Counted from the first letter of the stretch, positions 9,367 through 18,182 are shown. The stretch is DNA of 64,000 nt from JAJEEA01 sp965116765 (GCA_965116765.1 OZ220718.1:62001-126000); one strand, 5' to 3'. Made by a program: numbers and translations. The notes: generated by a model not told the origin, from the letters alone.

Positions 9367-11535
9367 ATGTCTACAGGAGCTCGCGTCGGAGTCGGGGGAT
9401 CGCGTTGGCTGGCGGCAGCGGTGTTCCGGGTGGCCGCCGTCGGACTGATCGTGCTGGCCGGCTCGGCCGGCGGACCGGGCGCCGTCGTCGCGACGGCCCA
9501 GCCGCAGGCGGCGGACGGAGGGTTCACGGCCGACCAGTCCGCGGCCGGGTGGGCGGCGTACGGGCGGCAGTGCGGCGAGTGCCACGGGCAGGGGCTGTTC
9601 GGGGCCGAGGCGCCGGCCCTGCGCGGGGTCGACTTCCTGAACGGCTGGGCAGGGCAGACGACGGACGAGCTGTTCACGTATCTGCGCGACGAGATGCCCC
9701 CGGGCCTCGGGGGCTCGCTCGCCGACGGGGTCTACCTGGGACTCGTCGCGTACATCCTCGACATGAACGGCGCCCGGCCCGGCGACGCGCCGCTCACGGC
9801 CGACGCGGCCGTGACGATCGGCGACGCGGCGGACATCGCCGAGGCGGAGCGGGCGGCGCGCGAGGGCGACCGGCCGCGGCGCCGGTCGACGCGGTTCGTC
9901 AACCGGGAGGTGCCCCACGACCTGGCCCCGGTGACCGACGCCCTCCTCGCGGACCCGCCCCCCGGCGACTGGCTGAGCTGGCGGCGGACCCGCGACGGCC
10001 ACGGCTACAGCCCCCTCGACGAGGTGACGCGCGACAACGTCGACGAGCTGCAGCTCGCCTGGGTGCTCGCGATCCGCGAGGGCAACCACCAGACGACGCC
10101 GCTCGTGCACGACGGGGTGATGTTCCTCGCCAACCCGGGGAACGTCGTCCAGGCGATAGACGCGGTCACCGGCGAGGTCATCTGGCAGTACCGGTCGCCG
10201 CTGCCCGAGGACGCGGTGCGCTGGGGCGCCACCCGCACCCTCGCCCTCTACGGCGACAAGGTCTTCCTCGCCACCTACGACGCCGCCCTCGTCGCCCTCG
10301 ACGCGCGGACCGGGGCCGAGGTGTGGCGCACCGTGAAGGCGGACTACCAGCAGGGGTTCATGCAGCTCGGCGGCCCCGTCGTCGCCGACGGCGTCGTCGT
10401 GTCCGGCATCAACGGGTGCGAGCGCTACAAGGAGCAGACCTGCTTCATCACCGGGCACGACCCCGACACCGGGGAGGAGCTGTGGCGGACGTCGACCATC
10501 GCCCTGCCCGGCGACCCCAACGACGCCTCGTGGGGCGACACGCCGCCGTACCTGCGGGCCGGCGGCGACCTGTGGATTCCCGGCAGCTACGACGCGGAGC
10601 TCGGCCTCTTCTACATCGGCACCGCCCAGGCGAAGCCGTGGGTGGCGGCGAGCCGCGGCATGACGACGCGGCAGGACGCCCTCTACACCAACTCGACGCT
10701 GGCCCTGAACCCGACCACCGGGCAGGTGCAGTGGTACTTCCAGCACGCGCCGGGCGAGACCCTCGACCTCGACATCGTCTACGAGCGGGTGCTCGTCGAC
10801 GCCGACGGCGAGCAGTGGCTCTTCACCATCGGGAAGGACGGCATCCTCTGGAAGCTCGACCGCCGCACCGGCGCCTTCGTCGACCTGCGCGAGACGGTGT
10901 ACCAGGACGTCTTCGAGTCGATCGACCGCACCACGGGTCGGCTCGAGTACCGCCAGGACATCCACGACGCCGGCATCGGCGACCGCGTGCCCGCCTGCCC
11001 CAGCCTCCTCGGCGGGCACAACTGGCAGGCGTCGGCCTATCACCCCGGCGCCGGCGCCCTCGTGATTCCGCTGCACCAGGCCTGCATGTTCCTGACCGGC
11101 CGCGCGGTGGACTTCATCGAGGGCGGCGGGGGAGAGGCGGGCCGGTCGGAGTTCACCGAGATGCCCGGCTCGAACGGCAACGTGGGCAAGCTGGCCGCCT
11201 ACGACGTGCGGACGATGGACGAGCTGTGGAGCCACGAGCAGCGCGCCGCGTTCCTGACGTCGACGCTGACGACGGCGGGCGGGCTGGTCTTCGCGGGCGA
11301 CGCCGACCGCTACTACCGGGCGTTCGACATCGAGACCGGCGAGGTCCTCTGGGAGACCCGCCTCGGGGCCAAGGCGCACGGCTATCCCATCACCTACGAG
11401 GCGGGCGGGCGCCAGTTCATCGCGGTGCCGGCGGCGCTGGGCGGCGCATTCCGCAGCCTCACCGCGTCGCTCACGCCGGAGATCTTCCAGCCGGAGGGGG
11501 GCAACGCGCTCTACGTCTTCGCGCTGCCGGAGTGA
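9367..11535 (+). CDS. Cytochrome c-PQQ-dependent dehydrogenase, paralogue 2
   Basis: A 722-residue close paralogue of the 6847 gene with the same architecture: signal peptide, one cytochrome c domain (CGECH at residues 69-73, DEMPPGLGG as likely Met region) and a PQQ propeller. Long stretches are identical to paralogue 1, such as SWGDTPPYLRAGGD and LGGHNWQASAYHPGAGALV. The start ATG 9367 has GAGGAG 15-10 bases upstream, and this leader (GAGGAGTTGCGGATCATGTC) is identical before paralogue 3. It is followed 34 bp later by the TolB-like gene, possibly on the same transcript. The substrate is unknown; local gene amplification suggests selection for dose or substrate range. Confidence 0.85.
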   Translation: MSTGARVGVGGSRWLAAAVFRVAAVGLIVLAGSAGGPGAVVATAQPQAADGGFTADQSAAGWAAYGRQCGECHGQGLFGAEAPALRGVDFLNGWAGQTTDELFTYLRDEMPPGLGGSLADGVYLGLVAYILDMNGARPGDAPLTADAAVTIGDAADIAEAERAAREGDRPRRRSTRFVNREVPHDLAPVTDALLADPPPGDWLSWRRTRDGHGYSPLDEVTRDNVDELQLAWVLAIREGNHQTTPLVHDGVMFLANPGNVVQAIDAVTGEVIWQYRSPLPEDAVRWGATRTLALYGDKVFLATYDAALVALDARTGAEVWRTVKADYQQGFMQLGGPVVADGVVVSGINGCERYKEQTCFITGHDPDTGEELWRTSTIALPGDPNDASWGDTPPYLRAGGDLWIPGSYDAELGLFYIGTAQAKPWVAASRGMTTRQDALYTNSTLALNPTTGQVQWYFQHAPGETLDLDIVYERVLVDADGEQWLFTIGKDGILWKLDRRTGAFVDLRETVYQDVFESIDRTTGRLEYRQDIHDAGIGDRVPACPSLLGGHNWQASAYHPGAGALVIPLHQACMFLTGRAVDFIEGGGGEAGRSEFTEMPGSNGNVGKLAAYDVRTMDELWSHEQRAAFLTSTLTTAGGLVFAGDADRYYRAFDIETGEVLWETRLGAKAHGYPITYEAGGRQFIAVPAALGGAFRSLTASLTPEIFQPEGGNALYVFALPE

Positions 11536-11569
11536 TGCGGGCGGGATTTCGACGATGGAGGTGAGAAGG

Positions 11570-13579
11570 ATGAGGTCTGTCAAGCTCGTCGCGGTTTGCG
11601 CGCTGCTCGTCGCCGTCGCCGTGACCGTTCCCGTGCGGGGCGGGCAGGAGCCCGAGCCGGCCCGGGAGACCATCGTCTACAGCAGCATCCTGCCCGCCAA
11701 CTGGGACCTCTACCTCTTCGACGGCCCCGGCTCGGAGCCCCGGCGGCTGACGACGGACCCCGGCCTCGACTACAACGGCGCCATCTCGCCCGACGGGCGC
11801 TGGGTCGTGTTCACCTCCGAGCGGACCGGCAGCCCCGACCTCTACGTGCTCGACCTGCACGGCAACGCCGCGCCGCGGCCGCTGGTCGGGGGCCCCGCCA
11901 TGGAGGACGCGGCGGCCATCTCGCCGGACGGCCGGCGCCTGCTCTTCGTCAGCACCCGGGACGGCAACGCCGACGTGTTCGAGATACCGTTCCGGCCCGA
12001 GGACCCGTCCTCGGCCGGCGAGGCGCGCAACCTGACGCGCCACGCGGCGGGAGACTACAACCCCGCCTTCTCGCCCGACGGCACGCGCATTCTCTTCTCC
12101 AGCAGCCGCGACACGGCGGTGGCGACGAGCACCGGCGCGAGCCCGGGGCCGACCTACCTCGCCAGCGAGCTGTACGTGATGGAGGCGGACGGGACTGGCG
12201 TACGGCGCCTCACGCGGCACGAGAGCTGGGACGGCGCCCCGGCGTGGACGCCGGACGGGCAGGGCGTCTTCTTCTACTCGCAGCGCGACGGCGAGTCGCG
12301 TATCTACCGCACCGGAGTCGACGGCGCGGCCGACCACGAGCCTGATGGCCCAGCCGGGCACGGGCTCGATGGCGCCGCCGATCCAGGGCCCAATGGCGCC
12401 GCCGGCCCCGGGTCCGATGGCGCCGCTGTCGGTAGGATGGCCGCCGCGGGCCCCGACGCGATCTCCGCCCCGGACGAGGCGGCGCTGTCGCCGACGTTCA
12501 GTCCGGACGGTCGCCTTGCCTACACCGCGAACCGCGACGGCCGGTGGACTCTGGTGTCCACCCGGCCCGACGGCACCGACCCGCGGGTCGAGAGCGACGC
12601 CGCCCGCGACTACTGGGCGCCGGCCTTCGATCCTGCCTCGGGCCGCCTCCTCGCCCACGGGCCGGGACCGGTCGCGGACGCGTCGGTGTTCGAGAGCGAC
12701 GCCCCGGGGGCGTTCCTCGTCCACCCGCCGCTCCCCGTCGACATGCCGGACCGGCAGGTGTCCCTGGTCGGCATCCGCGGCTATCTGCCGGCCGTCGATC
12801 CCACGTCGGGCGAGATCGCCACCAGCGAGGCGTTCGCGCGCCTCGTCGCGTCGCGGCCCGACGGCACCGGGAAGCGCGTCATCCACGACCTCGCCGGTGG
12901 GGCCGACCGCTACCGGGGCCCCGACTCCGCCTGGGGGCCATCCTGGTCCAAGGACGGCGAGTGGCTGGCGTTCATCGTCGGGCCGCCGTTCGCCTCCGAC
13001 GCCGTGGACGTCGACATCTGGAAGATCCGCAGCGACGGCACCGGCCTCGTGAGCCTGACGCCCGACTCCGACGCCAACGACGCCCTGCCCGACTTCTCGC
13101 CCGACGGCCGCCGCATCGTCTTCCGCAGCCGGCGCGGCGGCAACGCCGACATCTACCTGATGAACGCCGACGGCGGCGACGTGCGGCGCCTGACGCACCA
13201 CGAGGCCACCGACACCATGCCCGCGTTCTCGTCGGCCGGCGACCGCGTCGCGTTCACGTCGCTGCGGGACGGGAACTTCGAGCTCTACACCGTCGCCATC
13301 GACGCCGATGGCCGGGCGGGCCCGCCCGAACGCCTCACCACGAGCCCCGGCCACGACATGCACCCCCGGTTCTCGCCCGACGACGAGTGGGTGCTCTTCA
13401 CCTCCCAGCGCGCCGAGCTCGGCGACGAGCTGCCGCTGCTGCGGGTCGTCTTCCAGCCCCAGCCCTACGGCGAGCTCCACGCCGTCCGCCTCTCGGACCG
13501 CACGGTGGTCCGGCTGACCCACAACAAGTGGGAGGACGGCCCCACCGCGTGGGTGCGGGACGTGCCCGGTTTCGACTGA
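11570..13579 (+). CDS. Secreted TolB-like beta-propeller protein (PD40/WD40-like repeats)
   Basis: A 669-residue exported protein with a signal peptide (KLVAVCALLVAVAVTVPVRG). It has at least eight PD40-type blades, each with the SPDGRRIVF and DLYVLDLHG pattern typical of TolB propellers (ISPDGRWVVFTSERTGSPDL, FSPDGTRILFSSSRD, FSPDDEWVLFTSQRA). Such proteins act as periplasmic or surface binding scaffolds, or as propellers attached to peptidases. No peptidase domain follows here. GGAGG nine bases before ATG 11570 supports this start over 11555. A 24-bp in-frame tandem repeat interrupts the propeller at about residues 250-288. The binding partner is unknown. Confidence 0.8.
   Translation: MRSVKLVAVCALLVAVAVTVPVRGGQEPEPARETIVYSSILPANWDLYLFDGPGSEPRRLTTDPGLDYNGAISPDGRWVVFTSERTGSPDLYVLDLHGNAAPRPLVGGPAMEDAAAISPDGRRLLFVSTRDGNADVFEIPFRPEDPSSAGEARNLTRHAAGDYNPAFSPDGTRILFSSSRDTAVATSTGASPGPTYLASELYVMEADGTGVRRLTRHESWDGAPAWTPDGQGVFFYSQRDGESRIYRTGVDGAADHEPDGPAGHGLDGAADPGPNGAAGPGSDGAAVGRMAAAGPDAISAPDEAALSPTFSPDGRLAYTANRDGRWTLVSTRPDGTDPRVESDAARDYWAPAFDPASGRLLAHGPGPVADASVFESDAPGAFLVHPPLPVDMPDRQVSLVGIRGYLPAVDPTSGEIATSEAFARLVASRPDGTGKRVIHDLAGGADRYRGPDSAWGPSWSKDGEWLAFIVGPPFASDAVDVDIWKIRSDGTGLVSLTPDSDANDALPDFSPDGRRIVFRSRRGGNADIYLMNADGGDVRRLTHHEATDTMPAFSSAGDRVAFTSLRDGNFELYTVAIDADGRAGPPERLTTSPGHDMHPRFSPDDEWVLFTSQRAELGDELPLLRVVFQPQPYGELHAVRLSDRTVVRLTHNKWEDGPTAWVRDVPGFD
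12319..12432 (+). repeat. 24-bp in-frame tandem repeat within the propeller gene
   Basis: About four imperfect units beginning GATGGCGCCGCC and ending in CCGGG or CAGGG triplets code for a (D/N)GAA(D/G)PG-like repeat. The repeat is inserted between two propeller blades. Confidence 0.75.
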
Positions 13580-13683
13580 CGATCGTCGCGAAACAGCGCG
13601 TAGGCGCGTCTGGCCTGGCTCTGGATGTCGGGCGGCAGGCGGTCGAAACACGCACGGAAGCGACGGGTGAGGCGTGACGTCAC
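13577..13683 (-). pseudogene. Truncated RelE/ParE-like toxin gene
   Basis: The minus strand from GTG 13683 reads RLTRRFRACFDRLPPDIQSQ then ARRAYALFRDD. This matches the N-terminal helix-helix of RelE/ParE-like toxins that are normally coded right after this kind of antitoxin. The similarity stops at FRDD, near 13577, exactly where the convergent TolB-like gene ends. The start overlaps the antitoxin stop by four bases (GTGA), the usual coupling in such operons. The rest of the toxin, including its catalytic C-terminal strands, is gone. Confidence 0.55.
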
Positions 13684-13898
13684 AGCCGGTCGGGGTCGAG
13701 CGGTTCGGTGCGGCCGGCGGGATCGTCTTCGAGCGCTTCCCGGGCCAACTCTGCCAGTAGACCCTGTGAAGTCTCGAAAGCGCGGGACCAGCGCCGCTCG
13801 GACTCCAGCTCGTCCATGAGCCAACGCGCGAGCGCATTCTGTTCGTGGTCAGGCAGCCGGGCCGCCTTCGCGAACGCCTCCTCCAGCAGCTCCGTCAC
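13680..13898 (-). CDS. Short antitoxin-like protein of a decayed toxin-antitoxin operon
   Basis: 72 residues: TELLEEAFAKAARLPDHEQN, then ALARWLMDELESERRWSRAF, ending TEPLDPDRL. I recognise this as the short acidic antitoxin-like family commonly paired with a RelE-like toxin; I cannot name it with certainty. The GTG start at 13898 is preceded by AAGGAGG at eight bases' spacing, a strong ribosome-binding site. The partner toxin, overlapping by GTGA, is truncated, so the antitoxin is now an orphan. It diverges from the third PQQ dehydrogenase, with about 140 bp between. Confidence 0.65.
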   Translation of the reverse strand: MTELLEEAFAKAARLPDHEQNALARWLMDELESERRWSRAFETSQGLLAELAREALEDDPAGRTEPLDPDRL

Positions 13899-13953
13899 GT
13901 CGCGACCCTCCTTGGTGAATCGTATCGTGCCCGTTCGGCCGGGGAACGTGGCG

Positions 13954-13980
13954 CCGCCACCGCGTTGGTGGTATAAGGGC
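13954..13980 (+). promoter_or_regulatory. Hairpin plus TATAAG element upstream of PQQ dehydrogenase 3
   Basis: CCACC (13957-13961) and GGTGG (13967-13971), then TATAAG (13972-13977), 63 bp before ATG 14040. Nearly identical to the element at 6766-6790. It lies between the divergent antitoxin and dehydrogenase genes. Confidence 0.5.
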
Positions 13981-14039
13981 GGCACGGGCGGCCGCGCGGT
14001 GTGCTGTCGCCGGCCGAGGTCATCGAGGAGTTGCGGATC

Positions 14040-16211
14040 ATGTCGAAGCGAGCACGCGTCGAGGTCGGCGGATCGGGTTGGGGAACGGATCTCGCGGCGG
14101 CCGTGGTCCGGGCGGCGGCCGGACTGCTCGTGGCGGCCGGCTTGACGGCCGGGCCGGGCGCCGTCCTCGCGGCGGCGCAGCCCGGGGGCGCGGACGGCGC
14201 CTTCACCGCCGACCAGGCGGCGAGCGGCTGGTCCGCCTACGGCGTCCAGTGCAGCGAGTGCCACGGCATCGGCCTCGAGGGCATGATTGCGCCGCCGCTG
14301 TCCGGCGTCGAGTTCCTGAACACGTGGGCGGGTCAGACCACCGACGAGCTGTTCGAGTACCTGCGCGACACGATGCCCCCCGGGGCCGAGGGCGCGCTCA
14401 GCGACCAGTCCTACATCGACCTCGTGGCCTACATGCTCGAGGCGAACGGCGCCCTGCCCGGCGACCGCACCCTGGCCGTCGGCGAGGCGGTGACGATTGG
14501 CGACGCCGCGGACATCGCCGAGGCGCAGCGCGCCGCCCAGGCCGGCGAGCGGCCGCGGCGGCGGGTGTCGCGGTTCGTCAACCAGACCGTGCCGCACGAG
14601 CTGACCCCGGTGACCGACGCCCTCCTCGCGGACCCGCCGCCCGGCGACTGGCTGAGCTGGCGGCGCACCCGCAACGGCCACGGCTACAGCCCCCTCGACC
14701 AGATCACGCGCGACAACGTCGGCGATCTGCAGCTCGCGTGGTCGATCTCGGTCCGGCCCGGCAACCACCAGACGACGCCGCTCGTGCACGACGGCGTCAT
14801 GTTCCTCGCCAGTCCGGGCAACGTCGTCCGCGCCATCGACGCGGTGACCGGCGACGTCATCTGGGTGTACCGCGCGCGACTGCCCGAAGACGCGCGCCCC
14901 GGCGCCACCCGCACCCTCGCCCTCTACGGCGACAAGCTCTACCTCGCGCGGGCCGACGCCGTCCTCGTCGCCCTCGACGCGAGCACCGGCGACGAGGTGT
15001 GGCGCTCGGTCAAGGACGACTACACGCAGGGCTTCCGCCAGAACGCCGGCCCCGTCATCGCCAACGGCGTCGTCATCACCGGCACCAACGGCTGCGAGCG
15101 CTACACCGAGCAGACCTGCTTCATCACCGGCCACGACCCCGACACCGGCGAAGAGCTGTGGCGCACGTCGACCATCGCCCTCCCCGGCGACCCGAACAAC
15201 GCCTCGTGGGGCGACACGCCGCCGTACCTGCGCGCGGGCGGCGACTCGTGGATCCCGGGCAGCTACGACCCCGACCTCGGCCTCTTCTTCATCGGCACCG
15301 CCCAGGCCAAGCCGTGGGTGGCGTCGAGCCGCGGCATGACCACGCGGCAGGACGCCCTCTACACCAACTCGACCCTCGCCCTGAACCCGCAGACCGGGCA
15401 GGTCGAGTGGTACTTCCAGCATGCCCCGGGCGAGACCCTCGACCTCGACATCGTCTACGAGCGCGTGCTCGTCGACGCCGACGACGAGCGGTGGCTCTTC
15501 ACCATCGGCAAGGACGGCATCCTCTGGAAGCTCGACCGGCGCACCGGCGCCTTCGTCGACCTGCGCGAGACCGTCCACCAGGACATCTTCGCGTCCATCG
15601 ACCGCGACACCGGCGAGCTGACCTACCGCGACGACCTGCAGGACATCGCCATCGGCGAGCGCGTCTTCGCGTGCCCGAGCCTCCTCGGCGGCCACAACTG
15701 GCAGGCGTCGGCCTACCACCCCGGCGCCGGCGCCCTCGTCATCCCCCTCCACCAGGCGTGCATGCACCTGACCGGCCGCGAGGTCGAGTTCATCGAGGGC
15801 GGCGGCGGCACCGCCGGCCGCTACGAGCTGCTCGAGATGCCCGGCAGCGACGGCAACACCGGGAAGCTCGCCGCCTACGACGTCCGCACCATGGAAGAGC
15901 TCTGGAGCCACGAGCAGCGCGCGCCCTTCCTGACCTCGGCCCTCACCACCGCCGGCGGCCTCGTCTTCGCCGGCGACGGCGCGCGCTACTACCGCGCGTT
16001 CGACGTCGAGACCGGCGAGGTGCTCTGGGAGACCCGCCTCGCCTCGTCGGCCCACGGCTACCCGGTCACCTACGAGGCGGGCGGCCGCCAGTTCATCGCC
16101 GTCCCCGCCGCGCTGGGCGGGGTGTTCCGCAGCCTGACGGCGAAGCTCAGCCCGGAGATCTATCAGCCGGAAGGTGGGAACGCGCTCTTCGTGTTCGCTC
16201 TGCCGGAGTGA
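14040..16211 (+). CDS. Cytochrome c-PQQ-dependent dehydrogenase, paralogue 3
   Basis: A 723-residue third paralogue of the 6847/9367 family. Signal peptide, cytochrome c domain with CSECH at residues 71-75 (Met in DTMPPGAEG), then the PQQ propeller beginning GDWLSWRRTRNGHGYS. It is more diverged than paralogues 1 and 2 are from each other in the cytochrome domain (IGLEGMIAPPLSGVEF replaces GLDGAEAPALRGVDF), but it keeps the propeller signature blocks. The leader GAGGAGTTGCGGATCATGTC is shared with paralogue 2, and the hairpin/TATAAG element with paralogue 1. All catalytic-scale features are intact. The substrate is unknown. Confidence 0.85.
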   Translation: MSKRARVEVGGSGWGTDLAAAVVRAAAGLLVAAGLTAGPGAVLAAAQPGGADGAFTADQAASGWSAYGVQCSECHGIGLEGMIAPPLSGVEFLNTWAGQTTDELFEYLRDTMPPGAEGALSDQSYIDLVAYMLEANGALPGDRTLAVGEAVTIGDAADIAEAQRAAQAGERPRRRVSRFVNQTVPHELTPVTDALLADPPPGDWLSWRRTRNGHGYSPLDQITRDNVGDLQLAWSISVRPGNHQTTPLVHDGVMFLASPGNVVRAIDAVTGDVIWVYRARLPEDARPGATRTLALYGDKLYLARADAVLVALDASTGDEVWRSVKDDYTQGFRQNAGPVIANGVVITGTNGCERYTEQTCFITGHDPDTGEELWRTSTIALPGDPNNASWGDTPPYLRAGGDSWIPGSYDPDLGLFFIGTAQAKPWVASSRGMTTRQDALYTNSTLALNPQTGQVEWYFQHAPGETLDLDIVYERVLVDADDERWLFTIGKDGILWKLDRRTGAFVDLRETVHQDIFASIDRDTGELTYRDDLQDIAIGERVFACPSLLGGHNWQASAYHPGAGALVIPLHQACMHLTGREVEFIEGGGGTAGRYELLEMPGSDGNTGKLAAYDVRTMEELWSHEQRAPFLTSALTTAGGLVFAGDGARYYRAFDVETGEVLWETRLASSAHGYPVTYEAGGRQFIAVPAALGGVFRSLTAKLSPEIYQPEGGNALFVFALPE

Positions 16212-16285
16212 GGCATCGGGCGGCCGTCGATTGAGGGGCCCGGTCGCACTCGTCGATCGGGCTGTCGGTCGATGTACGGGTCCGC

Positions 16286-16432
16286 ACCATGCTGGCTCAC
16301 ACGGCCGAAGGCTTCCCGCGCGCGGGGGTGGCGCTGTCGCTGAGTTGGGATCCGTCGCCCGCGACCCGGGCAGGCCTGACGGCGAAGTTGGCAGCGTCAG
16401 CTGCCTCGGCGGCAACCGCCACCAGGGTTTCC
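16286..16432 (+). pseudogene. Possible fragment of an autotransporter barrel-type C-terminus
   Basis: The translation LAHTAEGFPRAGVALSLSWD then PSPATRAGLTAKLA resembles the C-terminal region of large surface proteins that I recall as AHEAEGFREQGLSGSLAWDP-like. There is no start context and the similarity covers about 45 residues. The rest of 16212-16483 shows nothing I recognise. Low confidence. Confidence 0.25.
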
Positions 16433-16483
16433 CGGGGGCATTGCAGCCCGCGTGACCCGGAGATTGCGAATCGCTCGCTCGGG

Positions 16484-16672
16484 TCAGCGCGTCGGTCGCG
16501 GTGACCCGCTCTGAGCTTCCTCGGTGGCGGCACGGGACGTGCGCTCGTCCCGTGTCCGTTCACGTTCGCGCCGATCCAACTCGGCGAGCATCTTCTCGAC
16601 CTTCGCCTCGTTCCTTGCAAGACGCTCCGGCGGCCAGTCCTTCGTCAGCTCCCTGAAAGGCCTGTGGTTCAT
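16484..16672 (-). CDS. HigA-like antitoxin, apparently lacking its helix-turn-helix
   Basis: 62 residues beginning MNHRPFRELTKDWPPERLAR and continuing NEAKVEKMLAELDRRERERT. The N-terminal half matches the lead-in of XRE-type HigA antitoxins (FxELTKDWPPERxAR...MLAEM). In that family a helix-turn-helix follows directly. Here it is replaced by a charged tail (RDERTSRAATEEAQSGSPRP) and a stop. The start ATG overlaps the stop of the toxin gene by four bases (ATGA), so the operon order is toxin then antitoxin, as in higBA. The loss of DNA binding is an inference from length. Alternatively this is a distinct short antitoxin class. Confidence 0.55.
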   Translation of the reverse strand: MNHRPFRELTKDWPPERLARNEAKVEKMLAELDRRERERTRDERTSRAATEEAQSGSPRPTR

Positions 16673-17052
16673 CGTTTCCGTCCTCGCTCCGGTTGGAGAA
16701 TTCCCTCGTGCCGGAGTTGTTGCAGGTACCGATCATAAATCGCATCGGCACGCCATAAGTAGTGTTCGTAGAACCGGTCCTGCTCCCGCTTGTGGCCGCC
16801 AATCAGGAGAATCACCGTACGCCGCGGATCGAAAGCGTAGAAGATTCGGATGGGCCGGCCGCCGCTCTGGATTCGGAGCTCGCGCATGCGCCCGTGCCTG
16901 GACCCCCTGACCTTCGACGAGTACGGGTCTCCCAGCCGCGTCCCTCGCTCTTCGAGCAATCTCACGACGGGCCGAACGTCCTCCTGTTCCCGGGCCGTCA
17001 GCCCGTTCCACCACGTCTCGAACTCGTCCGTGTACTCGACATCGTAGGGCAT
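16669..17052 (-). CDS. HigB/RelE-like toxin (phage-derived Gp49-like family)
   Basis: 127 residues starting MPYDVEYTDEFETWWNGLTA. It has the RelE-superfamily features of the HigB/Gp49 group: the helix TAREQEDVRPVVRLLEERG, the LGDPYSSKVRGSRHGRMREL strand with basic residues, then RIQSGGRPIRIFYAFDPRR and VILLIGGHKREQDRFYEHY. These toxins cleave mRNA on the ribosome. The gene is full length and looks intact. The antitoxin gene follows with an ATGA overlap. It diverges from the ribbon-helix-helix gene at 17225. Confidence 0.8.
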   Translation of the reverse strand: MPYDVEYTDEFETWWNGLTAREQEDVRPVVRLLEERGTRLGDPYSSKVRGSRHGRMRELRIQSGGRPIRIFYAFDPRRTVILLIGGHKREQDRFYEHYLWRADAIYDRYLQQLRHEGILQPERGRKR

Positions 17053-17224
17053 GACGGAGGCCTCGTCGCGTACGCTCCCGCTCGTACTGCGCGACAACTC
17101 ATGCAAGGTTGTCGCCAACCAAACGCCGAGAGCGACGGCCGGTGAGAGTCCGGCGGCGACTGGTCGGCGCGCCCTTGGCGCCGAGAACGGGTGCCCCATC
17201 CGCGGGACGTGGTACCTTGACAAC

Positions 17225-17425
17225 ATGGAGAGGGTGCGAATCGAGGCGGAACTGCCGGCGGCGCTGGCCGAGCAGGCGCGCGCGTTCGTCGCCGAGGGAT
17301 GTGCGAGCGACCTCGACGAGCTGCTGGCGGAAGCACTCCGACGTTTCCTCGAATCCCGCACGTCCGAGTTGACCGAAGCCTTCATGAAGGAGGACGTCCA
17401 ATGGGGCCTTCGTGGAGACGACTGA
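17225..17425 (+). CDS. Orphan ribbon-helix-helix antitoxin
   Basis: 66 residues: MERVRIEAELPAALAEQARA, then SDLDELLAEALRRFLESR, ending KEDVQWGLRGDD. The N-terminal beta-strand followed by two helices is the CopG/Arc-type ribbon-helix-helix fold. The acidic VxWGLxGxD tail is typical of antitoxins paired with PIN-domain toxins. No PIN or ParE gene follows; the next gene overlaps the 3' end and is unrelated. It may be an orphan left after loss of the toxin, or a free regulator. Confidence 0.65.
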   Translation: MERVRIEAELPAALAEQARAFVAEGCASDLDELLAEALRRFLESRTSELTEAFMKEDVQWGLRGDD

Positions 17426-17516
17426 GACCGCGTCGCCGTCGGTGGTGTCTGCCGGCCGCGACGACGGCGAACACGGCGGGGTCGCGGGGGCTTGTCAGGA
17501 CTGCTCGTACGATCTG

Positions 17517-18182
17517 ATGATCGACCCGATGGCCACGGGCACCGTCAAACGACCGTCCGCCAGCGGGCGCCGCCCCCGCGGGCGGGAGGCGCTCTCGGCC
17601 CGCCCGTCCACCCCGGTTGACGGCCCCGCCGGGGGGAGGCTCGAACAACGGACGGAGAGCCCATCGGCACGCGCGACCGGCCTCCCCCCTGAAGCCGCCG
17701 ACCCCCGGAAGACCGAGATCTGGGCCTGGAGCAAGGCAGAGACCGAGCGCCGGCGCCACGCTGACGCCACACAGCCCACCCTCGCCCCGATCGACGCCTT
17801 CCCCGACGAGTACTCCACGGCCGACGACCTCGCCGCGATTCACCTCGACGCGGACCGCAACGCCACCGGTCCCGACTCCCGGACTATCCGGGGACTGCTC
17901 GGCGGCGCCTGCGCCGGCTGGCGGGTTCGCCCGACCAGCGTCGAGCTCTACGACGCCCTGCGCGCCGATGACCCGACGAACCGCCAACGGTCCATAGCCA
18001 CCGTGCTCATCAACGAAGCCTCCTTCGAGGACCTCGTCAACGCCCACACGGAAGGCGCGTTCACCTGGCGGCAGCTCGCCCGAGCCGCTAAGCGCCAGGG
18101 CGCCGTACCGCCACCGCGGATCCGCCAGATCAACGCCTTCGCGACGCCTCTTCCGCGCCCGGACAACCCATGGAGAACCTGA
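17517..18182 (+). CDS. Unrecognised protein coupled to an AbiEii-type nucleotidyltransferase
   Basis: 221 residues from ATG 17517 (or 217 from ATG 17529). The frame is open from GTG 17412, overlapping the antitoxin gene, but that extension is unlikely. The first 60 residues are Pro/Arg/Ser-rich and probably disordered. The structured part runs from about KTEIWAWSKAETERRRHADA to TFRQLARAAKRQG-like sequence (TWRQLARAAKRQGAVPPPRI). One segment, ELYDALRADDPTNRQRSIAT, may be helical. I do not recognise a family, and it does not look like a classical winged-helix AbiEi antitoxin. It overlaps the downstream nucleotidyltransferase by 13 bases, so the two are translationally coupled. By position it is the candidate antitoxin or partner. 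Confidence 0.5.
   Translation: MIDPMATGTVKRPSASGRRPRGREALSARPSTPVDGPAGGRLEQRTESPSARATGLPPEAADPRKTEIWAWSKAETERRRHADATQPTLAPIDAFPDEYSTADDLAAIHLDADRNATGPDSRTIRGLLGGACAGWRVRPTSVELYDALRADDPTNRQRSIATVLINEASFEDLVNAHTEGAFTWRQLARAAKRQGAVPPPRIRQINAFATPLPRPDNPWRT

Noticed and set aside
6391..11673. 1,760-codon open frame on the minus strand
   Set aside because: It is antisense to the PQQ dehydrogenases, rich in Ala/Arg/Val/His from G+C-biased third positions, and has no recognisable domain.
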